DNA of 64,000 nucleotides. Source: Burkholderiaceae bacterium (GTDB lineage Bacteria > Pseudomonadota > Gammaproteobacteria > Burkholderiales > Burkholderiaceae_C). The position numbers were made by a program, and so were the translations under genes. Positions 28,581 to 37,234 of the stretch are shown piece by piece. Each line of letters begins with the position of its first letter. Within the stretch, counting starts at the first letter, position 1. Below the pieces are notes generated by a model. It was not told the DNA's origin. It made no database searches and was given only the letters and a program-made list of their open reading frames with translations. The stretch spans positions 124,001-188,000 of the forward strand of contig JAGOPK010000005.1 of assembly GCA_017992055.1 (NCBI GenBank), written 5' to 3'.

Positions 28581-29117
28581 TCAGTCGCGCGCCGGCTGGT
28601 CGCCGCCGGCGCCCAGGCTGCGCTGCATCAGCACCACGTCCAGCCAGCGGTCGAACTTCCAGCCGGCGTTTTTCAGCACGCCGGTGTGGACGAAGCCCAG
28701 CGCCGCATGCACGCCGATCGAGCCGGCATTGGCGGCGTCGCCGATCACCGCCAGCATCTGCCGCGCGCCCAGGGCCTCGCAGCGGCCCACCAGCTCGGCC
28801 AGCAGGGCGCGGCCGACGCCGCGGCCACGCGCGTCGCGGTGCAGGTAGATCGAGTCTTCCAGGCAGAAGCGGTAGGCCGGCCGGGGCCGGAAGTGGTTGG
28901 CATAGGCATAGCCCAGCACCTGGCCGTCGCCGTCCACCGCCACCAGCCAGGGCAGGCCCTTGGCCAGCACGTCGGCACGGCGGCGCGCCATCTCGGCCAG
29001 CTCGGGCGGCTCCAGCTCGAAGGTGCCGGTGCCGCTGAGCACAGCGTCGGCGTAGATGGCGGTGATCGCCGGCAGGTCGGCATCGGTGCTGGGGCGCAGG
29101 ATCAGCGGGGCGGGCAT
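28581..29117 (-). CDS. GNAT acetyltransferase, phosphinothricin/methionine-sulfone type
   Basis: 178 residues from the ATG at 29117, where the family match begins (L-I-L-R-P-S-T-D-A-D). The acetyl-CoA loop R-G-R-G-V-G-R-A-L-L lies near residue 105; Y-A-Y-A-N-H-F and N-A-G-W-K-F-D-R-W near the end are typical of the Pat/Bar/MddA group. These enzymes acetylate phosphinothricin or methionine sulfone and sulfoximine. The natural substrate here is unproven. It is divergent from rpsP. Confidence 0.85.
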   Translation of the reverse strand: MPAPLILRPSTDADLPAITAIYADAVLSGTGTFELEPPELAEMARRRADVLAKGLPWLVAVDGDGQVLGYAYANHFRPRPAYRFCLEDSIYLHRDARGRGVGRALLAELVGRCEALGARQMLAVIGDAANAGSIGVHAALGFVHTGVLKNAGWKFDRWLDVVLMQRSLGAGGDQPARD

Positions 29118-29169
29118 GGGCTTGGGTGGGGTGTGAAACAGGACTGCATGCAAAGTGGCGCTGGCAGTT

Positions 29170-29237
29170 TATAATGCGCGGTTCTCGGCGACGGCTACCT
29201 GGGCAGCCAGGTGGCGTATCTACGGCGCCGAACCGCG
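29170..29237 (+). promoter_or_regulatory. rpsP promoter -10 and overlapping dyad
   Basis: An exact TATAAT lies at 29170-29175; the -35 is weak. Right after it a dyad spans 29177-29237: CGCGGTTC pairs with GAACCGCG, GGCG with CGCC, and inside is ACCTGG-GCAG-CCAGGT. If transcription starts near 29182, most of this folds in a leader of about 145 bases before rpsP. It could serve as an attenuator or an operator. Nothing else is seen up to 29327. Confidence 0.6.
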
Positions 29238-29327
29238 TCGGCGCAATGCCGGCAACCCCTTGATGGATCGGCCTTGCGGTGTCTCCCTGGCTGGCCTGTC
29301 GCCAACGATTATCTGGATCTACACATC

Positions 29328-29594
29328 ATGGTCGTCATTCGACTGGCTCGCGGCGGCGCCAAGAAGCGCCCGTTCTACAACATCGTCGTGGCCGACTCGC
29401 GCGAGCGCCGCGATGGCCGCTTCATCGAGCGCGTGGGCTTCTACAACCCGGTGGCCGCCGGCGCTGCCGAAGGCCTGCGCGTCGCGATGGACCGCATCAC
29501 CTACTGGTCGGGCGTTGGCGCCCAGCTGTCGCCCACCGTCGAGCGCCTGGTCAAGCAGGCCGCCAAGGCCGTGGCCGCTCCGGCCGCCGCCTGA
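29328..29594 (+). CDS. rpsP: 30S ribosomal protein S16 (bS16)
   Basis: 88 residues starting [10 protein letters not shown], with [13 protein letters not shown] and G-F-Y-N-P in place, and an Ala-rich C terminus. It is a structural and assembly protein of the small subunit. It is the first gene of the classical rpsP-rimM-trmD-rplS operon, all in order here. The longer upstream frame covers the leader and is not coding. Confidence 0.97.
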   Translation: MVVIRLARGGAKKRPFYNIVVADSRERRDGRFIERVGFYNPVAAGAAEGLRVAMDRITYWSGVGAQLSPTVERLVKQAAKAVAAPAAA

Positions 29595-29633
29595 GCTGGC
29601 CACGCTCGGTTCGACTGAGCCGGGGCCGGCGCC

Positions 29634-30221
29634 ATGTCTGTTCAGTTCAACATGAACGACGACACGCCGGCCTTTCCCGAGGATGCGATCGAGGTCGGTC
29701 GTGTGCTCGGCGCCTGGGGCGTGAAGGGCTGGATCCGCGTCCAGCCCTTTTCCAGCGACCCCAAGGCCCTGTTTTCCTCGCGGCGCTGGTTTGTGCGCCC
29801 GCCTGAAGTGGCCGGTCCGCGGCCACCGGGCGCCGCGCCCTGGCCGCCGCTGCTGCGCATCACGCACAGCAAGGACCATGGCGACGGCGTCGTCGCCGCC
29901 GCCCAGGAACTGCCCGACCGCAGCGCCGCCGAGGCCATGAAGGGCGCGCGCCTGTTCATCGCCCGCTCCAGCTTTCCCACCGCGCCCGACGGCGAGTACT
30001 ACTGGGTCGACCTGATCGGCCTGCAGGTGCTCAACCGCGACGGCGCGCTGCTGGGCACGGTGGCCGATCTGCTGGACACCGGCGCGCACAGCGTGCTGCG
30101 CGTCGACCGCCCCGATGGCGACGCTGGCGAGCAGCGCCTGATCCCCTTTGTCGGCGCCTACATCGACGATGTGGACCTGGCGTCGCGGCGCATCACCGTC
30201 GACTGGGGCCTGGACTACTGA
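29634..30221 (+). CDS. rimM: Ribosome maturation factor RimM
   Basis: 195 residues. The N-terminal RimM barrel holds [16 protein letters not shown]. The PRC barrel follows from about residue 115 with Y-Y-W-V-D-L-I-G-L and ends L-D-Y. RimM helps assemble the 30S head and binds S19. An alternative ATG lies six codons downstream. It sits between rpsP and trmD as usual. Confidence 0.95.
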   Translation: MSVQFNMNDDTPAFPEDAIEVGRVLGAWGVKGWIRVQPFSSDPKALFSSRRWFVRPPEVAGPRPPGAAPWPPLLRITHSKDHGDGVVAAAQELPDRSAAEAMKGARLFIARSSFPTAPDGEYYWVDLIGLQVLNRDGALLGTVADLLDTGAHSVLRVDRPDGDAGEQRLIPFVGAYIDDVDLASRRITVDWGLDY

Positions 30222-30240
30222 CGCGCCTTGGCGCAGCCGC

Positions 30241-31032
30241 ATGCGGTTCGACGTCGTCACGCTGTTTCCCGAGCTGTTTGCACCGCACCTGTCGGTGGGC
30301 ATCACGCGCCGGGCCTTCGAGCACCAGCAGGTCGATGTGCGGCTGTGGCCGCTGCGCGACTTTGCCGAGGGCACCTACCGCCGCGTCGACGACCGGCCGT
30401 TCGGCGGCGGTCCCGGCATGGTGATGCTGGCCGAGCCGCTGGAGCGTGCGCTGGCCGCGGTGCGGGCCGAGCGTGGCGCGGCCGAGATCGTGCACTTCAC
30501 GCCCACCGGCGCGCCCATCACCCAGGAAGTGGTGCGCGAGTTTGCTGCCGGCCCCGGCGCGGTGCTGCTGTGCGGCCGCTACGAAGGCATCGATCAGCGT
30601 GTGCTGGACCGCCATGTGACGCGCGAGCTGAGCCTGGGCGACTTCGTGCTGTCCGGCGGCGAGCTGCCGGCGCTGGCCCTGCTGGACGCGGTGGCGCGGC
30701 TGCAGCCCGGCGTGCTGACGCCCGAGTCGCACCAGCAGGACAGCTTTTCCGACGGCCTGCTGGACTGCCCGCACTACAGCCGCCCGGAGCTGCTGCACAC
30801 GCCCGAGGGCGCGCTGCCGGTGCCGGCCGTGCTGCTGTCGGGCCACCATGCCCAGATCGCGCGCTGGCGCCGCGACCAGCAGCTGGCGCTGACGCTGCGC
30901 CGCCGGCCCGAGCTGATCACCGCGGCGCGGGCCGCCGGCCGGCTGTCGGCGGCCGACGAACGCTGCCTGCGGGCGCTGCAATCCGGGTCGGCTGCACAAG
31001 ACCCAGCGCAGAGCGGCCAGTCCGGGCTATAA
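30241..31032 (+). CDS. trmD: tRNA (guanine-37-N1) methyltransferase TrmD
   Basis: 263 residues. The knotted SPOUT fold is shown by L-F-P-E-L-F near the start, F-G-G-G-P-G-M-V-M near residue 58, and [10 protein letters not shown] with the [11 protein letters not shown] cofactor loop. The enzyme methylates G37 of tRNAs reading CNN codons and prevents frameshifting. The start at 30241 gives the family's usual N terminus. Confidence 0.96.
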   Translation: MRFDVVTLFPELFAPHLSVGITRRAFEHQQVDVRLWPLRDFAEGTYRRVDDRPFGGGPGMVMLAEPLERALAAVRAERGAAEIVHFTPTGAPITQEVVREFAAGPGAVLLCGRYEGIDQRVLDRHVTRELSLGDFVLSGGELPALALLDAVARLQPGVLTPESHQQDSFSDGLLDCPHYSRPELLHTPEGALPVPAVLLSGHHAQIARWRRDQQLALTLRRRPELITAARAAGRLSAADERCLRALQSGSAAQDPAQSGQSGL

Positions 31033-31097
31033 TCATCGGCTTTTCGATCCTCTGCTGGGCAAGACTGCGCCGGTATTGATCGCTTCAGGAGAACCTC

Positions 31098-31451
31098 GTG
31101 GATCTGATCCGCACCCTCGAACAGGAAGAAATTGCCCGCCTGGGCAAGACGATTCCGTCCTTCGCCCCCGGCGACACCGTGATCGTCAACGTCAACGTCG
31201 TTGAAGGCAACCGCAAGCGCGTGCAGGCCTACGAAGGCGTGGTCATCGCCAAGCGCAACCGCGGCCTGAACAGCAGCTTCATCGTGCGCAAGATCTCCAG
31301 CGGCGAAGGCGTGGAGCGCACCTTCCAGCTGTACAGCCCGCTGATCGCCAGCATCGAAGTCAAGCGCCGCGGCGATGTGCGCCGCGCCAAGCTGTACTAC
31401 CTGCGCGAGCGCTCGGGCAAGTCGGCGCGCATCAAGGAAAAGCTGTCCTGA
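31098..31451 (+). CDS. rplS: 50S ribosomal protein L19 (bL19)
   Basis: 117 residues with P-G-D-T-V near residue 26, Y-E-G-V-V-I-A, and R-R-A-K-L-Y-Y-L-R near the end. It sits at the subunit interface. The GTG start is fixed by AGGAG at 31087-31091. It is last in the operon. A perfect TTCCGGA-GCGA-TCCGGAA hairpin with a GNRA-type loop (31461-31478) lies just after the stop and before the terminator. Confidence 0.97.
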   Translation: MDLIRTLEQEEIARLGKTIPSFAPGDTVIVNVNVVEGNRKRVQAYEGVVIAKRNRGLNSSFIVRKISSGEGVERTFQLYSPLIASIEVKRRGDVRRAKLYYLRERSGKSARIKEKLS

Positions 31452-31484
31452 TCCAGCGCCTTCCGGAGCGATCCGGAAGCCTGC

Positions 31485-31527
31485 AAAACAAGCCGCCCGA
31501 CCGGCCAGGTCCGGCGGCTTGTTTTCT
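31485..31527 (+). terminator. Rho-independent terminator of the rpsP-rplS operon
   Basis: AAAACAAGCCGCC pairs with GGCGGCTTGTTTT around a 15-base loop, and the T-rich side continues as TTTTCTTG. Confidence 0.85.
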
Positions 31528-31548
31528 TGTGGCGCGCCACAATCCTGG

Positions 31549-32265
31549 ATGACCATGGCCACGCCCGTTCCGCGCATCACCGATCCCCGCAGCGTGCCGG
31601 TGATCGGCATCGACGACCATTTGCCGCCGCTGGAGCCGTCGCGGCTGACGGCCCAGGGCCTGCGCCAGCGCTTCGCCCTGCCGCCAGCCGGCTTCGTGCC
31701 CGAGCTGCCCGGCGACGGCGGCCGTTTCGGCCCGGACCGCGCGCCCACCGCGGCCTCGGTGCTGGTGCCGCTGGTGCAGCGCGACGACGGCCTGGCCGTG
31801 CTGCTGACGCGGCGCACCGAGCACCTGCGCGACCATGCCGGCCAGATCAGCTTTCCCGGCGGCCGTGCCGAGCAGCACGATGTCGATGCCGTGGCCACGG
31901 CGCTGCGCGAGACCGAAGAAGAGGTCGGCCTGGCACGCTCGCACATCGACGTCATCGGCCTGCTGCCGGCCTACCAGACCGTCACCCGCTACCAGGTCAC
32001 GCCGGTGGTCGGCCTGGTCGAGCCCGGCTTCACGCTGGCGCTGGACCAGGGCGAGGTGGCCGAGGCTTTCGAGGTGCCGCTGAGCTTTCTGATGACGCCG
32101 GCCCACCACCGCCGCCACCAGTTCGAGTGGGACGGCCACCGCCGGCATTTCCTGTCCATGCCCTGGCAGGGCGCGGACGCCGGCGGCGCGCCGCGCGAGT
32201 ACTTCATCTGGGGCGCCACCGCGGCCATGCTGCGCAACCTCTACGGCTTTCTGCGCCAGGGCTGA
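31549..32265 (+). CDS. CoA pyrophosphatase (NUDIX, NudL-like)
   Basis: 238 residues. The NUDIX box G-x5-E-x7-R-E-x2-E-E-x-G is complete near residues 100-125 and is preceded by the family signature for CoA pyrophosphatases, L-R-D-H-A-G-Q-I-S-F-P-G-G. It should split coenzyme A and its derivatives into 3',5'-ADP and a phosphopantetheine. Two ATGs (31549 and 31555) lie close together and neither has a good ribosome site. A CobD-like gene follows 31 bases later. Confidence 0.9.
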   Translation: MTMATPVPRITDPRSVPVIGIDDHLPPLEPSRLTAQGLRQRFALPPAGFVPELPGDGGRFGPDRAPTAASVLVPLVQRDDGLAVLLTRRTEHLRDHAGQISFPGGRAEQHDVDAVATALRETEEEVGLARSHIDVIGLLPAYQTVTRYQVTPVVGLVEPGFTLALDQGEVAEAFEVPLSFLMTPAHHRRHQFEWDGHRRHFLSMPWQGADAGGAPREYFIWGATAAMLRNLYGFLRQG

Positions 32266-32296
32266 GCCTGCAAGCCGCTGGGTATGATGCTCGGCG

Positions 32297-33286
32297 ATGA
32301 GTTTCTTCGCCGTCCTGTTCGCGCTGCTGATCGAGCAGCTCAAGCCGCTGCCGCGCGACAACTGGGTGCACCACCTGCTGGTGTCCTGGGTCGGCTGGAC
32401 CGGCCGCAACTTCGATGCCGGCCGCGAGCGCCATGCCTGGGTGGTGTGGGGCGTGTCGGTGCTGGCGCCGGGCCTGGTGCTGTCGGCCATCTACCTGGCG
32501 CTGGACCACTGGAGCCTGCTGCTGGCCCTGGTGTTCGACGTGGCCGTGCTGTACCTGACCCTGGGTTTCCGCCAGTTCAGCCACTACTACACCGACATCC
32601 GCGACGCACTCGACCGCGGTGACGAGATCGAGGCGCGCCGCCTGCTGGCCGAGTGGCGCCATCTGGACGCCAGCGAACTGCCGCGCACCGAGCTGCTGCG
32701 CCATGTCATCGAGCATTCGCTGCTGGCCGCCCACCGCCATGTGTTCGGCGTGTTCTTCTGGTTCGTGCTGCTGTCCACCGTGGGCCTGGGGCCGGTGGGC
32801 GCGGTGGTCTACCGCATGGCCGAGTTCGCCAGCCGCTACTGGAGCTTTCCCAGCAAGGCCCTGGGCGTGCCGGCCAATCCGATGCTGATGCAGGTATCGC
32901 AGCGGCTGTTTGCGCTGATCGACCATGTGCCGGCACGGCTCACCGCCTTCGGCTTTGCCGTGGTCGGCAACTTCGAGGATGCGATCAATGCCTGGCGCCG
33001 CGACGCCGCGCTGTGGAAGCATGCCAACGAGGGCGTGATCCTGGCCTCGGCCGCCGGCGCCCTGGGCGTGCAGCTGGGCGGCAATGCGGCACCGGGCGTC
33101 AGCCCCGAACGCAGCCGCACCTTTGCCGCCGGTGGCGAGGCCGACGAGGCCGTGGCCGAAGGCAGCACGCCCGGCGATCCGCCGCAGCTGGGCCATCTGC
33201 GCAGCGTGGTCGGCCTGGTCTGGCGCTCGGTGGTGCTGTGGATGCTGCTGGTGGCCTTGCTGACGCTGGCCAACTTGGTCGGTTAG
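32297..33286 (+). CDS. CobD/CbiB family membrane protein
   Basis: 329 residues with membrane segments near residues 5, 45-90, 150-175 and at the very C terminus. It matches the CobD/CbiB family and the related AmpE type (F-R-Q-F-S-H-Y, then R-D-A-L, and A-F-G-F-A-V-V-G-N-F-E-D-A near residue 220). CbiB attaches aminopropanol to cobyric acid, but no cobalamin gene is near, so this may be a paralog with another task. It ends 9 bases from the convergent rsgA stop. Confidence 0.8.
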   Translation: MSFFAVLFALLIEQLKPLPRDNWVHHLLVSWVGWTGRNFDAGRERHAWVVWGVSVLAPGLVLSAIYLALDHWSLLLALVFDVAVLYLTLGFRQFSHYYTDIRDALDRGDEIEARRLLAEWRHLDASELPRTELLRHVIEHSLLAAHRHVFGVFFWFVLLSTVGLGPVGAVVYRMAEFASRYWSFPSKALGVPANPMLMQVSQRLFALIDHVPARLTAFGFAVVGNFEDAINAWRRDAALWKHANEGVILASAAGALGVQLGGNAAPGVSPERSRTFAAGGEADEAVAEGSTPGDPPQLGHLRSVVGLVWRSVVLWMLLVALLTLANLVG

Positions 33287-33295
33287 TACCTTCGG

Positions 33296-34204
33296 CTAGT
33301 ACCGCGTCGCCGACAGCTCGGCGTGCAGCTCGCCGTAGATGCGGTAGCGCGACGGGCTGATGCTGCCGGCCTCGGCCGCCGCGCGCACGCCGCAGCCGGG
33401 CTCGTGCAAATGCGTGCAGTTGTAGAAGCGGCAGCCGTCGGCATGGGCGGCGATGTCGGGCATCAGCTTGGGCAGTTCGGCGGCGCCGATCTGGCGCAGG
33501 CCGAATTCCTGGAAGCCCGGTGAGTCGAGCAGGGCGCTGTCGTGGGCCTCGGACAGCCAGTACCAGGTGGTGCTGGTGGTGGTGTGGCGGCCGGCATTCA
33601 GCGCCAGCGAGATGTCGCCCACCTGGGCCGCGGCGGCCGGCACCATGGCATTGATCAGCGTGCTCTTGCCCATGCCGCTGGGGCCCAGCACCAGCGTGGA
33701 CCGGCCGGCCAGGCGCGGCGCCAGCAGGGCGCGGGCCTCGTCGGGGCGGGCCTTGATGGCGCACTCCAGCACCTCGGTGCCAAAGCCGCGGTAGGGCGCC
33801 AGCCGCTCGCGCGCGGCATCGGCACCGTCCAGGTCGATCTTGTTCAGCACCACGGTGGCCGGGATGCCCACATGGGCGGCGGCGATCAGCGCCCGCGCCA
33901 GCTGGCTCTCCGACCACATCGGCTGCACCGCCACCAGGACCAGCAGCTGGTCGAGGTTGGCGGCAAAGGACTTGGTCTTCCACTCGTCCTGGCGGTAGAG
34001 CAGGTTGCGGCGCTCGCAGACACGCTCGACCACGCCTTCATCGCCGGCCGGCGCCCAGAGCACCCGGTCGCCGACCACCACCTCGCTTTTCTTGCCACGC
34101 GCGTGGCACAGACGGCGCTGGCCGTCGGCGCTCTCGACGATGCAATGCCGCCCGTGGGCGGCGACCACCAGTCCGTTGCCTTGCTGCGCCGCCGCCTGAT
34201 TCAT
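33296..34204 (-). CDS. rsgA: Ribosome small-subunit-dependent GTPase A
   Basis: 302 residues with the circularly permuted GTPase order: an OB-fold at the N terminus, G4 N-K-I-D near residue 123, G1 G-P-S-G-M-G-K-S-T near 177, and G3 D-S-P-G-F near 222. The zinc site near the end is C-x5-C-x-H-x5-C. RsgA checks the decoding centre during late 30S assembly. Its ATG overlaps the phhB stop (ATGA), and it ends the M48-phhB-rsgA operon. Confidence 0.95.
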   Translation of the reverse strand: MNQAAAQQGNGLVVAAHGRHCIVESADGQRRLCHARGKKSEVVVGDRVLWAPAGDEGVVERVCERRNLLYRQDEWKTKSFAANLDQLLVLVAVQPMWSESQLARALIAAAHVGIPATVVLNKIDLDGADAARERLAPYRGFGTEVLECAIKARPDEARALLAPRLAGRSTLVLGPSGMGKSTLINAMVPAAAAQVGDISLALNAGRHTTTSTTWYWLSEAHDSALLDSPGFQEFGLRQIGAAELPKLMPDIAAHADGCRFYNCTHLHEPGCGVRAAAEAGSISPSRYRIYGELHAELSATRY

Positions 34205-34545
34205 GCGGCCGGGTTCAGCAGCGCATCCACCATGGCCGCGCAGATGAAGTCGTTGGTCGACACACCGCCCAGCGAATGGGTGTTGAAGCGCACCGTGCAG
34301 CGGCCATAACTCACCGCCAGGTCGGGATGGTGGTCCTCGCGGTTGCAGACGAAGGCGACGGCGTTGACGAAGCCGATGGTGCGGTGGAAGTCGTCGAAGC
34401 GGTAGCTCTTCTCGATCGCGCCATCGACCAGGGCCCAGCCCGGCACCTGGGCCAGGTGGGCGGCGATCTGCGCCGCGTCCATCGCGTGATGGCCCTGGGC
34501 GGCGTCCAGCGGCCGGCAGTGTTGCAGGTGCAGCGGCAGGTTCAT
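34201..34545 (-). CDS. phhB: Pterin-4a-carbinolamine dehydratase
   Basis: 114 residues with the family's active-site run H-H-P-D-L near residue 70, preceded by F-V-N-A-V-A-F and followed by the T-H-S-x-G segment. It dehydrates 4a-hydroxytetrahydrobiopterin made by aromatic amino-acid hydroxylases. It overlaps both neighbours by four bases (ATGA), so it is translated with the M48 peptidase and rsgA. No hydroxylase gene is in the window. Confidence 0.93.
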   Translation of the reverse strand: MNLPLHLQHCRPLDAAQGHHAMDAAQIAAHLAQVPGWALVDGAIEKSYRFDDFHRTIGFVNAVAFVCNREDHHPDLAVSYGRCTVRFNTHSLGGVSTNDFICAAMVDALLNPAA

Positions 34546-35813
34546 CGCAGGGCTCCGGACAGCGCGGCCAGCCGCTCGCCGGCCGGCGGATGCGAATAGT
34601 GGAAGCGCACGTACAGCGGATCGGGCGTTAGCGTGGCCGCATTGTCCTCGTGCAGCTTGACCAGGGCCCGCGCCAGCGCCTGGCCGTCGGCCTGGGCGCG
34701 GGCATAGGCATCGGCCTGGAACTCGTGGCGGCGCGACAGCATCGCGCCCAGCGGCGTGGCAAAGGTGGCGAAGGGCGGCAGGGCCAGCATGAACAGCAGC
34801 AGGGCCAGGGCGTCGTTGGGCGCCTCCAGATTGGGCCGCACGCCCAGACCCAGGTAGAAGCCGGTCTGGCCCGACAGCCAGCCCAGCAGGGCCAGCGCGG
34901 CCAGGCTCAGCGCAAACATCATCACCAGGCGCTGCGTGATGTGGCGCAGCTTGAAGTGGCCCAGCTCATGGGCCAGCACCGCTTCCACCTCGTCGGGCGC
35001 CAGCTTGGCCAGCAGGGTGTCGAAGAACACCACCCGCTTGGCCGAGCCGATGCCGGTGAAATAGGCATTGCCATGGGCCGAGCGCCGGCTGCCGTCCATC
35101 ACGAACAGGCCCTTGGCGGCAAAGCCGCAGCGCTGCATCAGGGCCTGCACGCGCTGGGCCAGCGCGGCGTCGGCCAGCGGCTCGAACTTGTTGAACAGCG
35201 GCGCGATCACGGTGGGGTAGAGCACCATGATCAGCAGGTTGAAGGCCGCCCAGGCGCCCCAGGCCCACAGCCACCACAGGCCGCCGGAGGCGCCCATGAT
35301 CCACAGGATCAGCGCCGCCAGCGGCAGGCCGATCAGCGCGCCCACCCCCAGGCCCTTGGCCGCATCGGCCAGCCACAGCCGCCAGGTGCTGCGGTTGAAG
35401 CCGAAGCGCTGCTCCAGCCGGAAGGTGGCATACAGCTCGAACGGCAGGTCCAGCAGGCCGCCGATCAGCGTGAACAGCGTCAGCAGCGCCAGCTGGTAGG
35501 CCATGGGCCCCCAGTCCGGCAGCACCGTGGCCAGCAGCCAGGCGTTCAGCGCATCCAGGCCGCCCAGCAGGGTCCAGCCCAGCAGCACGGCACTGCCGAA
35601 GGCGGTGGACCACAGGCCCAGCTGCCCCTTGGCCAGCGTGTAGTCGGCCGCGCGCTGGTGGGCGGCCAGGCTCACGGTGGCGGCAAAGGCCGCCGGCACG
35701 GCGCCGCGGTGGCGCGCCACATGGCGCATCTGGCGCGTGGACAGCCACAGGCGCAGCGCCAGCGAGGCCAGCAGCGCGGTGGCAAACAGGAGGGAGACAG
35801 TGGAAGCCGGCAT
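34542..35813 (-). CDS. M48 family membrane metallopeptidase (Ste24-like)
   Basis: 423 residues. About seven membrane segments surround the zinc motif H-E-L-G-H near residue 280; the third ligand is in R-H-E-F-Q-A-D-A-Y-A near residue 350, and the family's late R-F-x-x-S-H-P-P is present. Relatives cleave CAAX proteins or take part in membrane-protein quality control. The ATG at 35813 fits the first membrane segment. The divergent orn gene starts 33 bases away, a neighbourhood that is conserved in this order. Confidence 0.9.
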   Translation of the reverse strand: MPASTVSLLFATALLASLALRLWLSTRQMRHVARHRGAVPAAFAATVSLAAHQRAADYTLAKGQLGLWSTAFGSAVLLGWTLLGGLDALNAWLLATVLPDWGPMAYQLALLTLFTLIGGLLDLPFELYATFRLEQRFGFNRSTWRLWLADAAKGLGVGALIGLPLAALILWIMGASGGLWWLWAWGAWAAFNLLIMVLYPTVIAPLFNKFEPLADAALAQRVQALMQRCGFAAKGLFVMDGSRRSAHGNAYFTGIGSAKRVVFFDTLLAKLAPDEVEAVLAHELGHFKLRHITQRLVMMFALSLAALALLGWLSGQTGFYLGLGVRPNLEAPNDALALLLFMLALPPFATFATPLGAMLSRRHEFQADAYARAQADGQALARALVKLHEDNAATLTPDPLYVRFHYSHPPAGERLAALSGALR

Positions 35814-35846
35814 GGGGCGGGAGTGTAGGCCGGCGACAATGCAGGC

Positions 35847-36428
35847 ATGAGCACCGAAGACCACAACCCCACCCCCGTCACCCTGGCGCCCAGCGACCAG
35901 AACCTGATCTGGATCGACCTGGAGATGACCGGCCTGTCACCGTTCACCGACCGCATCATCGAGATCGCGGTGGTGGTCACCGACCCGCAGCTGACGGTGC
36001 GCATCGAGGGCCCGGTGCTGGCCGTGCACCAGAGCGACGCCGTGCTCGACGGCATGGACGCCTGGAACAAGGGCACGCACGGCAAGAGCGGCCTGATCGA
36101 CCGCGTCAAGGCCAGCACCGTGGACGAGGCCCAGGCCCAGGCCATCGTGATCGACTTCCTCAAGCAGTACGTGCCCAAGGGCAAGAGCCCGATGTGCGGC
36201 AACTCGATCTGCCAGGACCGGCGCTTCCTGGCCAAGGACATGGCCGGGCTGGAAGACTTCTTCCACTACCGCAACCTGGATGTCAGCACCTTGAAGGAGC
36301 TGGCGCGGCGCTGGAAGCCGGCCGTGCTGGACGGCTTCAAGAAGGCGCAGGCGCACACCGCGCTGGCCGACATCCACGAGTCCATCGACGAGCTGCTGCA
36401 CTACCGGCAGCACTTCCTCAGCCTCTGA
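35847..36428 (+). CDS. orn: Oligoribonuclease
   Basis: 193 residues of the DEDDh exonuclease family: D-L-E-M-T-G-L near residue 30, N-S-I-C-Q-D near 117, and H-T-A-L-A-D-I near 170. It degrades 2- to 5-base RNAs and pGpG, the end of the cyclic di-GMP breakdown route. The stop directly abuts that of the convergent DUF2087 gene (TGATCA). Confidence 0.96.
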   Translation: MSTEDHNPTPVTLAPSDQNLIWIDLEMTGLSPFTDRIIEIAVVVTDPQLTVRIEGPVLAVHQSDAVLDGMDAWNKGTHGKSGLIDRVKASTVDEAQAQAIVIDFLKQYVPKGKSPMCGNSICQDRRFLAKDMAGLEDFFHYRNLDVSTLKELARRWKPAVLDGFKKAQAHTALADIHESIDELLHYRQHFLSL

Positions 36429-37019
36429 TCAGGCGGGGCGCGGCGCGCTGCGCCGCCGCAGCGTGCGCCAGGCCTGCAACAGGGCGCGGGCCTCGTCGTC
36501 GGGCCGCACCGGCAGCTTGCGGTACTCGCTGCAGTCGTCCTTGCGGCTCATCAGCCGGTGGTTGATCAGCTCGCGGCGCAGCGTCACATGGTCGCCAAAG
36601 GCATTGGCGGCCTTCAGCACCTCGTTGACCTCGCGCTCGGTGTAGACCCGCTGGCCCTCGAACAGCGACCACAGCACCCACATCGCCAGCTTCTGCACGC
36701 TGAACTTGTGCGGCCAGCGCACGAGCCGGCCGCGGCTGTCGAACTGCTGCAGCGCCTTGCGTGCATTGGCCGTCAGCGCCAGCGGCGGCGGCCGGTCTTC
36801 GGCGGCCAGCGGCGGTTCGGGCAGCGGCGTGGCCACGGCCACCTGCAGGGCCTGCAGGTTGCGGTGGCCCAGGGCGCGGGCGATCAGGTTCAGCAGCTCC
36901 ACATGGCCGGGCGGGGCCGGCGGTGGTTCGCACTGCTGGTGGCGGGACTTCAGCGACTGGCCCAGCGAGCGGGCGAACTGCGAGGCGTCGGGAACGACGA
37001 AGGACAGCGACTGGCGCAT
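36429..37019 (-). CDS. DUF2087 domain protein with Glyoxalase-related N-terminal segment
   Basis: 196 residues from the ATG at 37019. The C-terminal half is DUF2087: K-F-S-V-Q-K-L near residue 105, Y-T-E-R-E-V-N, then F-G-D-H-V-T-L-R-R-E-L and C-S-E-Y-R-K, a winged-helix-like RNA-polymerase-associated fold by similarity. The N-terminal part has H-V-E-L-L-N-L-I-A-R-A-L-G-H-R-N-L-Q-A-L, which looks like the small helical domain often labelled glyoxalase-related. No function is known. Confidence 0.78.
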   Translation of the reverse strand: MRQSLSFVVPDASQFARSLGQSLKSRHQQCEPPPAPPGHVELLNLIARALGHRNLQALQVAVATPLPEPPLAAEDRPPPLALTANARKALQQFDSRGRLVRWPHKFSVQKLAMWVLWSLFEGQRVYTEREVNEVLKAANAFGDHVTLRRELINHRLMSRKDDCSEYRKLPVRPDDEARALLQAWRTLRRRSAPRPA

Positions 37020-37186
37020 GGTGAACACTCCATGGCGCGCGACATCAAAACCCGCTGGCCGCGGGCGCTGGGGGTTGCCGTCTTCCAGCCGGTCGCGCAA
37101 CCAAGAGGTCACGGCGCAGGGGCTGTGCAAGGGAACTGGGGCAGGTTTAGCTCGCGGTCCGGGGACTGCGCGGCAACGCCTGGGTG

Positions 37187-37228
37187 AACTGCCGACCGGC
37201 GCGCAGTGTAGCGCGCCAGTCGGCGGTT
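37187..37228 (-). terminator. Strong hairpin downstream of the FKBP gene
   Basis: AACTGCCGAC and GGCGCGC pair with GCGCGCC and GTCGGCGGTT around a 6-base loop. There is no T-tract on the minus strand, so termination here is possible but not certain. The rest of the 215-base gap (37020-37234) holds only the presumed DUF2087 promoter; I see no clear boxes. Confidence 0.5.
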
Positions 37229-37234
37229 CCGGGC

